A stretch of 7,266 nt of DNA from Verrucomicrobiales bacterium (GTDB lineage Bacteria; Verrucomicrobiota; Verrucomicrobiia; Verrucomicrobiales; SLCJ01): the NCBI GenBank assembly GCA_007125835.1, contig SLCJ01000184.1:1-7266 (forward strand), written 5' to 3'. Below are positions 1 to 5,910 of this stretch, piece after piece. The notes beneath the pieces were generated by a model. That model was not told the origin of the DNA, did no database searches, and was given only the letters and a program-made list of their open reading frames with translations. The position numbers were made by a program, and so were the translations under genes. How positions within the stretch are numbered: the first letter of the stretch is position 1; every line of letters begins with the position of its first letter.

Positions 1-816
1 GGTGGCGGTGTTGGTGGCGGAGAGGTTGGCGGGATCGACGTCGAGGTCGTGGATAAACAGGTCGAGGCCGTCGATGCGGACGTGGGTATCGCGGCGTTGA
101 AGGAGGACGTCGATCGCCGAGCGTTCGATGGCGAGGCGGTCGGCACGAGCGGCAAAGGGCAGGCCGACGGCGGTGAGCCCTTCTTCGGTGGCGGCGAGGG
201 TGGGCGGGTCGTCCGGGGCTGGTGGCGGCGCGGTGTCGCTGTCGGCAGGGGCTGGGGTGTCGTCGTCGGGTTTGGCGGCTCGCGGGCGTCCGGCCACTAC
301 GGAGGGCGGGCGCGTGAGGCCGGTGGTGTTCCAGGCATTGTCCTGGTCGCGAACCGGGCTGGCGCGAAGGGCCCCGAGGGAAAGGTCGCGAACGTCGAGT
401 TTTCCTCTCCAAAGGGCGGCTAGGTTCACATCGAGGTCGGCGGTTTCCACTTCGATCAGGGCGGTATGCATGGGCGGGCGGCTGGCGAGCGGGATGGCAT
501 TGTCGGCGAGATGGTCGCGCGGGCCGATTTTGACATTGCGCAGCGAGATGTTGGGGCCGCTTCCGAAAAGTTTGACCGAGGAGCCGCCGATTTCGGCGCG
601 GAGGTTGTAGTTGGATTCGAGCCGTTCGACGAGTGCTGAGGGGGCTGAGAGCGACGAGAGGAGCATGCGGCTGACGACCAGCAAGACCACTGCGAGGGCT
701 GCCACGGCTGCCAGTGCGAGAACCCAGATGGGGGGGCGGCGCGAGCGTGTGTCCTTGGACTTTCCGGCGTTGGCGTTTGTGTTGGGGCCGTCTGCGGCGG
801 GGGGAGTTTCGGTCAT
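1..816 (-). CDS. AsmA-like membrane-anchored protein, N-terminal part (3' end outside window)
   Basis: The minus frame from the ATG at 814-816 is open for 272 codons to the window edge, so the C-terminus is missing. A polar, basic N-terminus (residues 1-28, ending KDTRSRRPP) precedes one strongly hydrophobic segment at about 30-53, giving an N-in anchor with the rest outside the cytoplasm. Residues 60-150 show the alternating pattern of AsmA-family N-termini: a short helix (ALVERLESNYNLRAEIG), then beta repeats such as LRNVKIGP and LDVRDLSLGAL. Residues 166-208 form a Pro/Asp/Ala-rich linker, after which the beta pattern resumes (LAIERSAIDVLL, VRIDGLDLFI). AsmA-family proteins are large envelope proteins, some of which bridge the inner and outer membranes and move lipid; that role is family knowledge, not shown here. 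No Shine-Dalgarno is seen; a TTG two codons upstream is an alternative start. The family call rests on pattern only and could be another AsmA/DUF748-like group. Confidence 0.6.
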   Translation of the reverse strand, partial: MTETPPAADGPNTNANAGKSKDTRSRRPPIWVLALAAVAALAVVLLVVSRMLLSSLSAPSALVERLESNYNLRAEIGGSSVKLFGSGPNISLRNVKIGPRDHLADNAIPLASRPPMHTALIEVETADLDVNLAALWRGKLDVRDLSLGALRASPVRDQDNAWNTTGLTRPPSVVAGRPRAAKPDDDTPAPADSDTAPPPAPDDPPTLAATEEGLTAVGLPFAARADRLAIERSAIDVLLQRRDTHVRIDGLDLFIHDLDVDPANLSATNTAT

Positions 817-952
817 GGTCAAGGATAGCGTCGCGCCAGGTGGATTTCACGCCAAAAAAGCGGTGGCAGGTGGTCAGCGGTATTTTTCGTGTCGTGAATC
901 TGAGCCGCAAAGGGTGGTGGCATGCCCGGAAAACGGGGCGTGTTGTCTGGGA

Positions 953-1068
953 GGCGCGATCCGGAATGGCGTGGCGCGATCGCTGGCGTCCTTTCAGGAC
1001 GCGAGGGTAGGTGCGCGATTTCCCAGGGTTTGAAACCCTTGGCTTTGTGCTTTGGCCCTTTCAGGGCC
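953..1068. repeat. Cluster of three short palindromes (REP-like) downstream of xerC
   Basis: The 281-bp gap 817-1097 holds no credible gene. Its right part has three hairpins in a row. Hairpin 1 (986-1002) is a 7-bp stem GCGTCCT/AGGACGC with loop TTC. Hairpin 2 (1023-1042) is AGGGTTT-g-AAACCCT, extendable to CCAGGG/CCC-t-TGG with one bulge. Hairpin 3 (1054-1068) is a 6-bp stem GGCCCT/AGGGCC, again with loop TTC. Hairpins 1 and 3 share the core CCTTTCAGG but differ outside it in a paired way, which favours a selected or amplified structure over chance. A 9-base direct repeat GGCGCGATC occurs just before them at 953-961 and 973-981. On the minus strand the hairpins begin about 30 bases after the xerC stop, so they could also end or protect that mRNA, although no T tract follows. 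They look like dispersed REP-type elements; copies elsewhere in the genome cannot be seen here. Confidence 0.6.
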
Positions 1069-1097
1069 GGTGGTGGAGCGGTTGGCGGACTGGGCCC

Positions 1098-1997
1098 TCA
1101 TGCGCGTGGGTGGGCGGCGTTGTAGGCTTCCTTGAGGCGCTCGGTGGTGACGTGGGTGTAGATTTGTGTGGTGGAAAGGCTGGCGTGCCCGAGGAGGGAT
1201 TGGACGCTGCGCAGGTCGGCTCCGTTGTCGAGTAGGTGGGTGGCGAAGCTGTGGCGCAATTTGTGAGGGCTGACCTTGACCGGGATCGAGCTGTGGCGGA
1301 CGTATTTTTCGAGCATTTGGCCGATGGCGCGGGCGGTGAGGCGTCGCCTGAGTTTGCTTAGGAAGAGAGGGCCGTGGTGCACGGCGGCCTCGGTGCGGTA
1401 GCGCTGGATGACGGCGAGGGCGGGCGCCCCCACCGGCAGCATGCGTTCTTTGCGGCCTTTGCCGGTGACGCGAAGAATGGCGCGAGTGGGTTCGATGGAG
1501 GTGACATCGAGGGCGGCCAGTTCGGCGAGCCGCAGGCCGGTGCTGTAGAAAAGTTCGAGGATCGCGGCGTCGCGGGCGGCGAGCCAGGTCGGTGCTTGTT
1601 TTTCGCGTTCGATGGTCCAAGGCAGGTTGAGCAGTTCCTCGATCTGGTTCTTGGTGAGAATGACGGGCAGGTTTTTCTGCGGTTTCGGCAGCCGCAGGTC
1701 GGCCAGCGGGTGGGCGGCGATGCGCTCGTGGCGCAGCATCCAGGTGTAAAGCCCGCGCAGGGCGGCGAAGTGCTGGCGCACGCTGGCCGCGCTGTATCCG
1801 TGTTTCATCAGCTCGAAGAGGTGGCGGCGGAAGTCGTCTTCATTCATGTCTTCCCAGCGGGTGAACGAGGGGTGGCCGCTGCGGAAACGCGCGAGGGCGT
1901 CGCGGTAGGCTCGCACGGTGCGGGGGGAGGCCTGTTTTTCCGCGGCGAGGTATTGCAGCCATCTGGATTCGGGCGCATCTGGGTCGTCCGGGGTCAT
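1098..1997 (-). CDS. xerC: Tyrosine recombinase XerC/XerD family
   Basis: This 299-residue protein has the usual length of Xer recombinases, which resolve chromosome dimers by strand exchange at dif sites during division. Residues about 10-95 are the SAM-like core-binding domain (WLQYLAAEKQASPRTVRAYR, then RQHFAALRGLYTW). Residues about 110-295 are the catalytic domain. All six expected catalytic positions are present: R156 in TGLRLAEL, K180 in VTGKGRKER, H245 and R248 in SPHKLRHSFATHLL, H271 in LLGHASLSTTQIY, and nucleophile Y280. The STTQIYTHV box is typical of XerC/XerD. The HPRA C-terminus resembles XerD, so the C versus D name is provisional. The ATG at 1995-1997 (MTPDDPDAPESRW) is chosen because it gives family length; the frame stays open upstream to an ATG at 2171, but those 58 extra codons run through palindromic repeat DNA. 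No clear Shine-Dalgarno precedes either start. Confidence 0.93.
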   Translation of the reverse strand: MTPDDPDAPESRWLQYLAAEKQASPRTVRAYRDALARFRSGHPSFTRWEDMNEDDFRRHLFELMKHGYSAASVRQHFAALRGLYTWMLRHERIAAHPLADLRLPKPQKNLPVILTKNQIEELLNLPWTIEREKQAPTWLAARDAAILELFYSTGLRLAELAALDVTSIEPTRAILRVTGKGRKERMLPVGAPALAVIQRYRTEAAVHHGPLFLSKLRRRLTARAIGQMLEKYVRHSSIPVKVSPHKLRHSFATHLLDNGADLRSVQSLLGHASLSTTQIYTHVTTERLKEAYNAAHPRA

Positions 1998-2393
1998 GGA
2001 GGCAGGGTAGTGCGCCGTGGTATGAAATCCACTGGAAAAGGAGGGACTTTGACAGCGGAGCTTGGCACCGCTTTGGACTGAAGAAAAAGGTGCGCGGTTT
2101 CCAGATGGGCGCGAAACTCGGCGGGTGGCGCACAGGGGCAATCCAAAGCGGCGAAAATCGCCGCAGTCCATATTTGGTTCGATCTTGGTGGTGTCCCCCT
2201 TCGTAATGTGCCAGCCACCCTGATTTGCGGGCTGAAATGCCAGAGGTCTACTTCAGCTCATTCGCACGGCCGATAGGGGTGGCAGAACATCAGCATTTTT
2301 TTGCTCGTTGCTCTGAGCGTTCGAGGAATTTCGCAAGGTTTTCCGTTACCGGAGCGTTCTTCCCGGGTTAAAGCCTGCCCATCTTCATTGTCC
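1998..2393. other. Divergent intergenic region between xerC and the exporter operon
   Basis: This 396-bp gap separates the minus-strand xerC from the plus-strand exporter operon and must hold both promoters. I see no coding sequence and no convincing -35/-10 pair for either. A TTGACA at 2049-2054 lies inside a repeat hairpin and has only TTTGGA at the -10 distance. The left half is dominated by the inverted hairpin pair listed separately (2044-2169). The right half has an 8-base direct repeat GAGCGTTC at 2315-2322 and 2352-2359, about 37 bases apart, which might be an operator or chance. Base composition drops in G+C around 2285-2345 (a T7 run near 2296), as expected for a promoter area of the operon. 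Confidence 0.6.
2044..2169. repeat. Inverted pair of REP-like hairpin elements
   Basis: Two related elements face each other. The left one (plus strand) has a stem at 2054-2072, AGCGGAGC/GCACCGCT with loop TTG and one A.A mismatch, running into the tail CTTTGGACTG (2071-2080). The right one reads on the minus strand: a perfect 7-bp stem at 2148-2164 (GCGGCGA/TCGCCGC, loop AAA) running into CTTTGGATTG (2148-2139). Both thus share the form GCGG...CCGCTTTGGAYTG. Both are also flanked by GGACT on the far side (2044-2048, and 2169-2165 on minus). The tails can pair with each other over 10 positions with one mismatch. The spacer adds GTGCGC/GCGCAC (2090-2095, 2128-2133) and GTTTC/GAAAC (2097-2101, 2113-2117), so the whole block can fold. 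It resembles paired REP (BIME-like) elements and sits 47-172 bases upstream of xerC. Confidence 0.65.
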
Positions 2394-3980
2394 ATGCACC
2401 GTCATTTCGCCGCCATCTCCATCCCCGCCATTTTCCTGTCGGCCCTTGCCGCTGTTCCACTCGCCGCATCGCCGTCAGCTGAGCAACCGGAGGTCGCCGA
2501 GGGGATGCAGGGCAGCGCTTCTCCGGCGCCGGTGCGGGTGGCGGATCGCGAGGTGCTGAGCGGGCGGCTGCCGCTGCGTGAGGTGATCGGCGAGGCCCTG
2601 GCCCGGAAGCCCGGTGTGGAGGTGCGCAGGCTTGCGGTGGATTCGGCGCTGTTGGAGACGCGGGTGGCCGATGCGTCGTTCGATCCGGTGTTGAGGGTAA
2701 GCGGCGAGGCGGCTGACAACCGGCAGCCGCAGGCTGCGAGCGATTTGGATGGCGCGCTGCGTCCGCAGTCCGACTCCCTGCGCTCGGGCATGGTGTTGGA
2801 GCAGCCGCTGCGCGATGGCTCGTCTTTGGAGCTGGGCTTTGATCCGCTGGACCGGCGCGGCACCAACTCGACCTTTTCCCAACTGAATCCAAGTTATGAC
2901 AGCGCGCTTCAGGTAACCTATCGGCTGCCCTTGCTGCGTGGCGGGCGCGAGGAGACGCGTCTGCCTGGCGAGCGGGCACGAATCGGCGTGCTGCGGGCGG
3001 AGGATGAATGGGTGGCTGAGTTGGAGAATCTTGTGGGTGATGTCGAGGCGGCCTATTGGACGGTGCGGCTGAGCGAGAGTGCACTGGCTTTCCGCCGACG
3101 GGCGCTGGATGTGGCGCGGCTTACGCTCGAGGAGACGATTGCGGCGGAGGGCACACGCACGGACGTGCTGGAGGCGCGCTCGCAGGTGATGTTGCGCGAA
3201 GTGGATCTGGCAGCCGCCGAGAAAGGGCTTGAGGACGCGCTGGATGACCTGTTCCTGGCCAGCGGGCTGCTTTTTGACAGCGACCCCGGGAGCCTGGAAC
3301 TGGATCCGCTGCCGCAGGTCGATTCGGCGGTGCCGGATTCGGGAAAAATGTTCGAGCAAGCGCTGGAGCGCGGCACTGAGGCGCGCGCGCAGCAGTGGCG
3401 CCTCGAGCTGGCGGCGCTGGATGTGATCCGGGCGCGTTCGGAGTCGCGCCCGAGTCTGGATTTCAGGGTTTCCGGCGGCGCGCAGGGGCGGGGTGGTGAT
3501 TTGGGTTCGGCGCTGGAGGGGATGAGCGAGGTGGACGGGCGTTTTTTGCGCGGCGGGCTTGAGTTCCGCATGCCTTTGGGGCTGCGGGCGGAGCGCGCTC
3601 GGGAGGCCCAGGCCGAGTTGCGCTTCCGCTCGGAGGAACTCGAAGTGGACGACGCACGTTTGGCTCTGTATGCCCGGATTCGCGGGTGGTGCCGCGACCT
3701 GAATCTCGCAGTGCGCCAGCTGGAGCGCGCGGAGGCGGCCATCGAGCTGAATGAAACCCGCATGGCGGAACAACAGGAGAGACGGCGGCAGGGTGCGGCT
3801 CTGGTGCGCGACATTCTGGAGGCGCAGCAGGCTCTCGACGACGCCTTTACGGAGAAGCTTCGCGCGCAGCTCGACATCATCCGCGCGCGGCTCGAACTCG
3901 ACGCGGCGCGCGGTGCCCTGCTCGAGCGCCATGGCATCCGTTCCCGTTTTTCCAATCCATCCAATCCAAACCATTCATGA
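2394..3980 (+). CDS. TolC-family outer membrane efflux protein
   Basis: This 528-residue protein is the predicted outer membrane channel of the exporter encoded by the operon. Residues 1-25 form a signal peptide (MHRHF, hydrophobic core AAISIPAIFLSALAAVPLA, probable cleavage near LAA-SPS). There is no lipobox cysteine, and the only cysteine is C433. Two tandem OEP repeats are seen. In the first (about 55-295), beta-strand-like segments at 97-105, 130-150 and 168-180 precede a long charged helical stretch, about 195-290, with DVEAAYWTVRLSESAL. In the second (about 315-515), short strands lie at 354-361 and 384-396, followed by helices at about 400-510 containing NETRMAEQQERRRQGAALVRDI in broken form. 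This strand-helix-strand-helix order is that of TolC. The length is slightly above E. coli TolC. The ATG at 2394 is preferred over a TTG at 2301 because it sits directly before the signal peptide. The stop overlaps the adaptor start by four bases (ATGA). Substrate is unknown. Confidence 0.9.
   Translation: MHRHFAAISIPAIFLSALAAVPLAASPSAEQPEVAEGMQGSASPAPVRVADREVLSGRLPLREVIGEALARKPGVEVRRLAVDSALLETRVADASFDPVLRVSGEAADNRQPQAASDLDGALRPQSDSLRSGMVLEQPLRDGSSLELGFDPLDRRGTNSTFSQLNPSYDSALQVTYRLPLLRGGREETRLPGERARIGVLRAEDEWVAELENLVGDVEAAYWTVRLSESALAFRRRALDVARLTLEETIAAEGTRTDVLEARSQVMLREVDLAAAEKGLEDALDDLFLASGLLFDSDPGSLELDPLPQVDSAVPDSGKMFEQALERGTEARAQQWRLELAALDVIRARSESRPSLDFRVSGGAQGRGGDLGSALEGMSEVDGRFLRGGLEFRMPLGLRAERAREAQAELRFRSEELEVDDARLALYARIRGWCRDLNLAVRQLERAEAAIELNETRMAEQQERRRQGAALVRDILEAQQALDDAFTEKLRAQLDIIRARLELDAARGALLERHGIRSRFSNPSNPNHS
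3951..3968 (+). repeat. Perfect 9-base tandem duplication at the end of the tolC-like gene
   Basis: TCCAATCCA occurs twice back to back and encodes SNP-SNP in the tail SNPSNPNHS of the outer membrane factor. It ends eight bases before the ATG of the adaptor gene and occupies the place where a Shine-Dalgarno would be expected; none is present. Confidence 0.85.
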
Positions 3981-5113
3981 TCCGTCTCCTGCAAACCCTC
4001 ATCTTGATCGCCGCTGTGGGTGCGGCCGGTTTTTTCGTGCTGCGCGCGCTGCGCCCGGCCGAGGAGGATCCCGATCAGAACCTGACCACTGCCGTGGCGG
4101 ATGGCGGTGATATCGTGCGCGAGGTGCGGTTTATCGGCAGTGTGATTCCGGTGCTGATCACGGAGGTGAAGTCCGAGGTTTCGGGGCGGGTGGTGGAAGT
4201 GCATGTGGACAACGGCGACGAGGTGGAGGAAGGGCAGGTGTTGATCCGCCTGGACCCGCGTGAAATCTCCGGCGAGATCGAGGAGTTGCAGCGGGAGATG
4301 AATTCGGTGCGCCTCCGGGTGGAGCGGGCGCGCCGCGATTACGAGCGGATTAGCGGTTTGCATGAGCGGGAGTTTGCCACCGACCAGCAAAAGTTGGATG
4401 CGGCTACCGAGCTTGCCCTGATGGAGAACGATCTCGAAGTGCGGCAGGCGCGCCTGGACACGCTCAACGACCGCCTTTCCCGCCTGACCATCGTGGCCCC
4501 ACACGATGGGATCGTGTTGAACCTCGACATCTCGCCGGGGCGGGTGCTGGTGGGGGCCTCTGGAGTGGCTGAGGGCGATGTGCCGCTGGAGATTGCCGAC
4601 TTGCGGCGGATGCGCGTCGAGGCGCGGGTGAGTGAGCTGGATTTGGCCTACCTGCGGACCGGCCAGAATGCCGCGCTGACTTTTGGCAGCATCCCAGGGC
4701 TCGAAGTGCCTGCCGAGGTGGTGCATATCTCGCCGTCCGCCGAGGGTGGCGGCGCGTCCGCAAGCCGACGCCAACAGAACCAACCCGAGACGGTGCTGTT
4801 CCCGGTTTCGCTGTCGTTTGAAGTGGAAGACGAGCGGGTGCGCCCGGGAATCAGCGCGATGGTCACGATCGAGGCGGAGCGCTCCGACGGCGTGGTGACG
4901 GCACCGATCTCGGCGGTGTTTTACGAGCGTGCGGGGAGCTATGTGTTTCGCCGGGATGGTGCGGATTCGCCTTGGGAGAAGAGGCGCGTGGAAGTGGGGC
5001 TGGCCGGTCTGCGGAGGGTTGAGATCCGCGAGGGACTTGACGAGGGGGATGAACTCGCGCTGGGAGTGCCTTCTGAATTTATCGAACCGGGGGGGGCGGC
5101 TTCGGAGGATTGA
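3977..5113 (+). CDS. MacA/HlyD-type periplasmic adaptor (membrane fusion protein)
   Basis: This 378-residue protein should connect the inner membrane transporter to the TolC-like channel. One N-terminal membrane segment lies at about 4-23 (LLQTLILIAAVGAAGFFVL), with the rest periplasmic. The lipoyl half-motif at about 62-93 (TEVKSEVSGRVVEVHVDNGD, then EVEEGQVLIRLDP) is followed by a coiled-coil hairpin at about 96-168, rich in E, R and L. The second lipoyl half is at 170-192 (LTIVAPHDGIVLNLDISPGR). Next come a beta-barrel domain (about 200-300, DLRRMRVEARVSELDL) and a membrane-proximal domain (about 305-372, VVTAPISAVF). This order and length match MacA. A Gly/Ser/Gln-rich insert (about 253-271) interrupts the barrel. 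The start overlaps the upstream stop as ATGA and no Shine-Dalgarno is visible, which suggests translational coupling. Specific substrate cannot be told; the MacA assignment over other HlyD relatives rests on the MacB-type genes next to it. Confidence 0.92.
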   Translation: MIRLLQTLILIAAVGAAGFFVLRALRPAEEDPDQNLTTAVADGGDIVREVRFIGSVIPVLITEVKSEVSGRVVEVHVDNGDEVEEGQVLIRLDPREISGEIEELQREMNSVRLRVERARRDYERISGLHEREFATDQQKLDAATELALMENDLEVRQARLDTLNDRLSRLTIVAPHDGIVLNLDISPGRVLVGASGVAEGDVPLEIADLRRMRVEARVSELDLAYLRTGQNAALTFGSIPGLEVPAEVVHISPSAEGGGASASRRQQNQPETVLFPVSLSFEVEDERVRPGISAMVTIEAERSDGVVTAPISAVFYERAGSYVFRRDGADSPWEKRRVEVGLAGLRRVEIREGLDEGDELALGVPSEFIEPGGAASED

Positions 5114-5145
5114 TCTTCCCCGACCACCAGGGTGAACCTGCTGCC

Positions 5146-5910
5146 ATGAACAAGCCCCACCATGACCAGCCCGTTTTCTGTTTCCACGACGTGGCCAAGC
5201 GCTACCCAATGGGGCAGACGGTCGTGCACGCCCTGCGCGATGTGAACATGGAGGTGCGCGAGGGCGAGTATCTCGCGGTGCTCGGGCCCTCCGGCTCGGG
5301 CAAATCGACGCTGATGCATATCATGGGCTTCATGGACCAGCCGACCGACGGGCGTGTGGTGTTCGAGGGGCGCGATGTGGGACGGGCCTCGCCGAGACGC
5401 CGGGCGATGCTGCGGCGGACCAAGGTCGGGTTTGTGTTCCAGGCTTTCAATCTACTGCCCAAGCTCAGCGTCGTGGACAATGTGCTGGTGCCGCTGATTT
5501 ATCAAAATATTGGCAGGCGCGAGTCGGTGCGCAGGGCCCGCAGGGTGCTCGAAATGGTGGGACTGGAAGACCGCCTCGGCCACATGCCGGGGCAGCTCTC
5601 CGGCGGCCAGCGCCAGCGGGTGGCCATCGCCCGGGCGCTGGTCAACCAACCGCGCATCATTCTCGCTGACGAGCCCACCGGCAACCTCGACTCGCAGAGC
5701 GCGGCCATGGTATTGGAGCTTTTCGACAGGCTCCACGAGGACGGGGCGACACTGGTACTGGTGACGCATGACGAGGGCGTGGCGCGCCGGGCACGGCGGC
5801 GGGTGGTGGTGCGCGATGGACGGGTGACCGAGGACAGCGACCAACCCGAAGCAGCGACAGGAAACGAACCTGTCGGGGCGGCGGCAAGCGAAGGGAGGGC
5901 GAGCGCGTGA
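5146..5910 (+). CDS. ABC transporter ATP-binding protein, MacB/LolD type
   Basis: This 254-residue cytoplasmic ATPase powers the exporter by ATP hydrolysis as a dimer bound to the permease encoded next. All nucleotide-binding motifs are intact: A-loop tyrosine Y20 (AKRYPMG), Walker A GPSGSGKST (47-55), Q-loop Q99 in FVFQAFNLLP, signature LSGGQRQRVAIARAL (151-165), Walker B IILADE (171-176) with catalytic E176, D-loop LDS (181-183) and H-loop H208 in VTHD. FVFQAFNLLPKLSVVDNV and the ADEPTGNLDS box are characteristic of the MacB/LolD/FtsE group. Residues about 228-254 form an acidic, Ala/Gly-rich tail beyond the fold. The ATG at 5146 has a weak AGGGTGA at 5129-5135. A TTG at 5110 overlapping the upstream stop would add 12 unconserved-looking residues and is disfavoured. 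In E. coli MacB this domain is fused to the permease; here they are separate chains. LolD is an alternative name, but the partner permease and adaptor point to a MacB role. Confidence 0.95.
   Translation: MNKPHHDQPVFCFHDVAKRYPMGQTVVHALRDVNMEVREGEYLAVLGPSGSGKSTLMHIMGFMDQPTDGRVVFEGRDVGRASPRRRAMLRRTKVGFVFQAFNLLPKLSVVDNVLVPLIYQNIGRRESVRRARRVLEMVGLEDRLGHMPGQLSGGQRQRVAIARALVNQPRIILADEPTGNLDSQSAAMVLELFDRLHEDGATLVLVTHDEGVARRARRRVVVRDGRVTEDSDQPEAATGNEPVGAAASEGRASA
5855..5875 (+). other. Perfect hairpin inside the ATPase gene, just upstream of the permease start
   Basis: CGACAGG (5855-5861) and CCTGTCG (5869-5875) form a perfect 7-bp stem around the loop AAACGAA. It lies in the codons for the disordered C-terminal tail (near residues 237-244, ATGNEPVG) and ends 17 bases before the permease Shine-Dalgarno. 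It could tune the ATPase to permease ratio, be a processing site, or be a small inserted palindrome; a chance pairing remains possible. Confidence 0.5.
5893..5898 (+). promoter_or_regulatory. Strong ribosome binding site for the permease gene
   Basis: GGGAGG lies eight bases before the GTG at 5907 and is the only well-placed Shine-Dalgarno for a chosen start in the operon. It supports the GTG start over the in-frame ATG at 5953, which would remove the N-terminal helix leading into the first membrane segment. Confidence 0.7.

Noticed and set aside
49..610. Overlapping plus-strand open frames at the left edge
   Set aside because: They are Gly/Arg-rich and opposite the AsmA-like frame, which has a membrane anchor and beta pattern and is open across the whole stretch.
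953..1068. CRISPR array
   Set aside because: The three palindromes are not equal repeats and have no regular unique spacers; no cas gene is present.
2049..2077. TTGACA box as a promoter toward the exporter operon
   Set aside because: It is inside a repeat hairpin, has a poor -10 (TTTGGA) at the 17-base distance, and would leave a leader of over 300 bases.
1374..2081. 235-codon open frame on the plus strand
   Set aside because: It is antisense to xerC, whose six catalytic residues are all in place.
1998..2171. N-terminal extension of XerC by 58 residues from the ATG at 2171
   Set aside because: The extra codons run through the inverted hairpin repeats and would exceed the usual Xer length.
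2301..2393. TTG start for the TolC-like gene
   Set aside because: It would bury the signal peptide behind 31 residues; the ATG at 2394 places it at the N-terminus.
817..2393. A dif site for the Xer recombinase
   Set aside because: I looked for paired 11-base Xer arms around an AT-rich centre near xerC and saw none; the palindromes here are GC-rich with 1-3-base loops.
2475..3974. 499-codon open frame on the minus strand
   Set aside because: It is fully antisense to the TolC-like gene, which has clear family features.
5110..5145. TTG start for the ATPase with GGAGG at 5104-5108
   Set aside because: The Shine-Dalgarno is only one base from the TTG, and the added residues are not part of the ATPase fold.
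3053..5209. 718-codon open frame on the minus strand
   Set aside because: It lies opposite the channel and adaptor genes, has no recognisable domain, and its R/S/H-rich composition is that of an antisense frame in GC-rich DNA.
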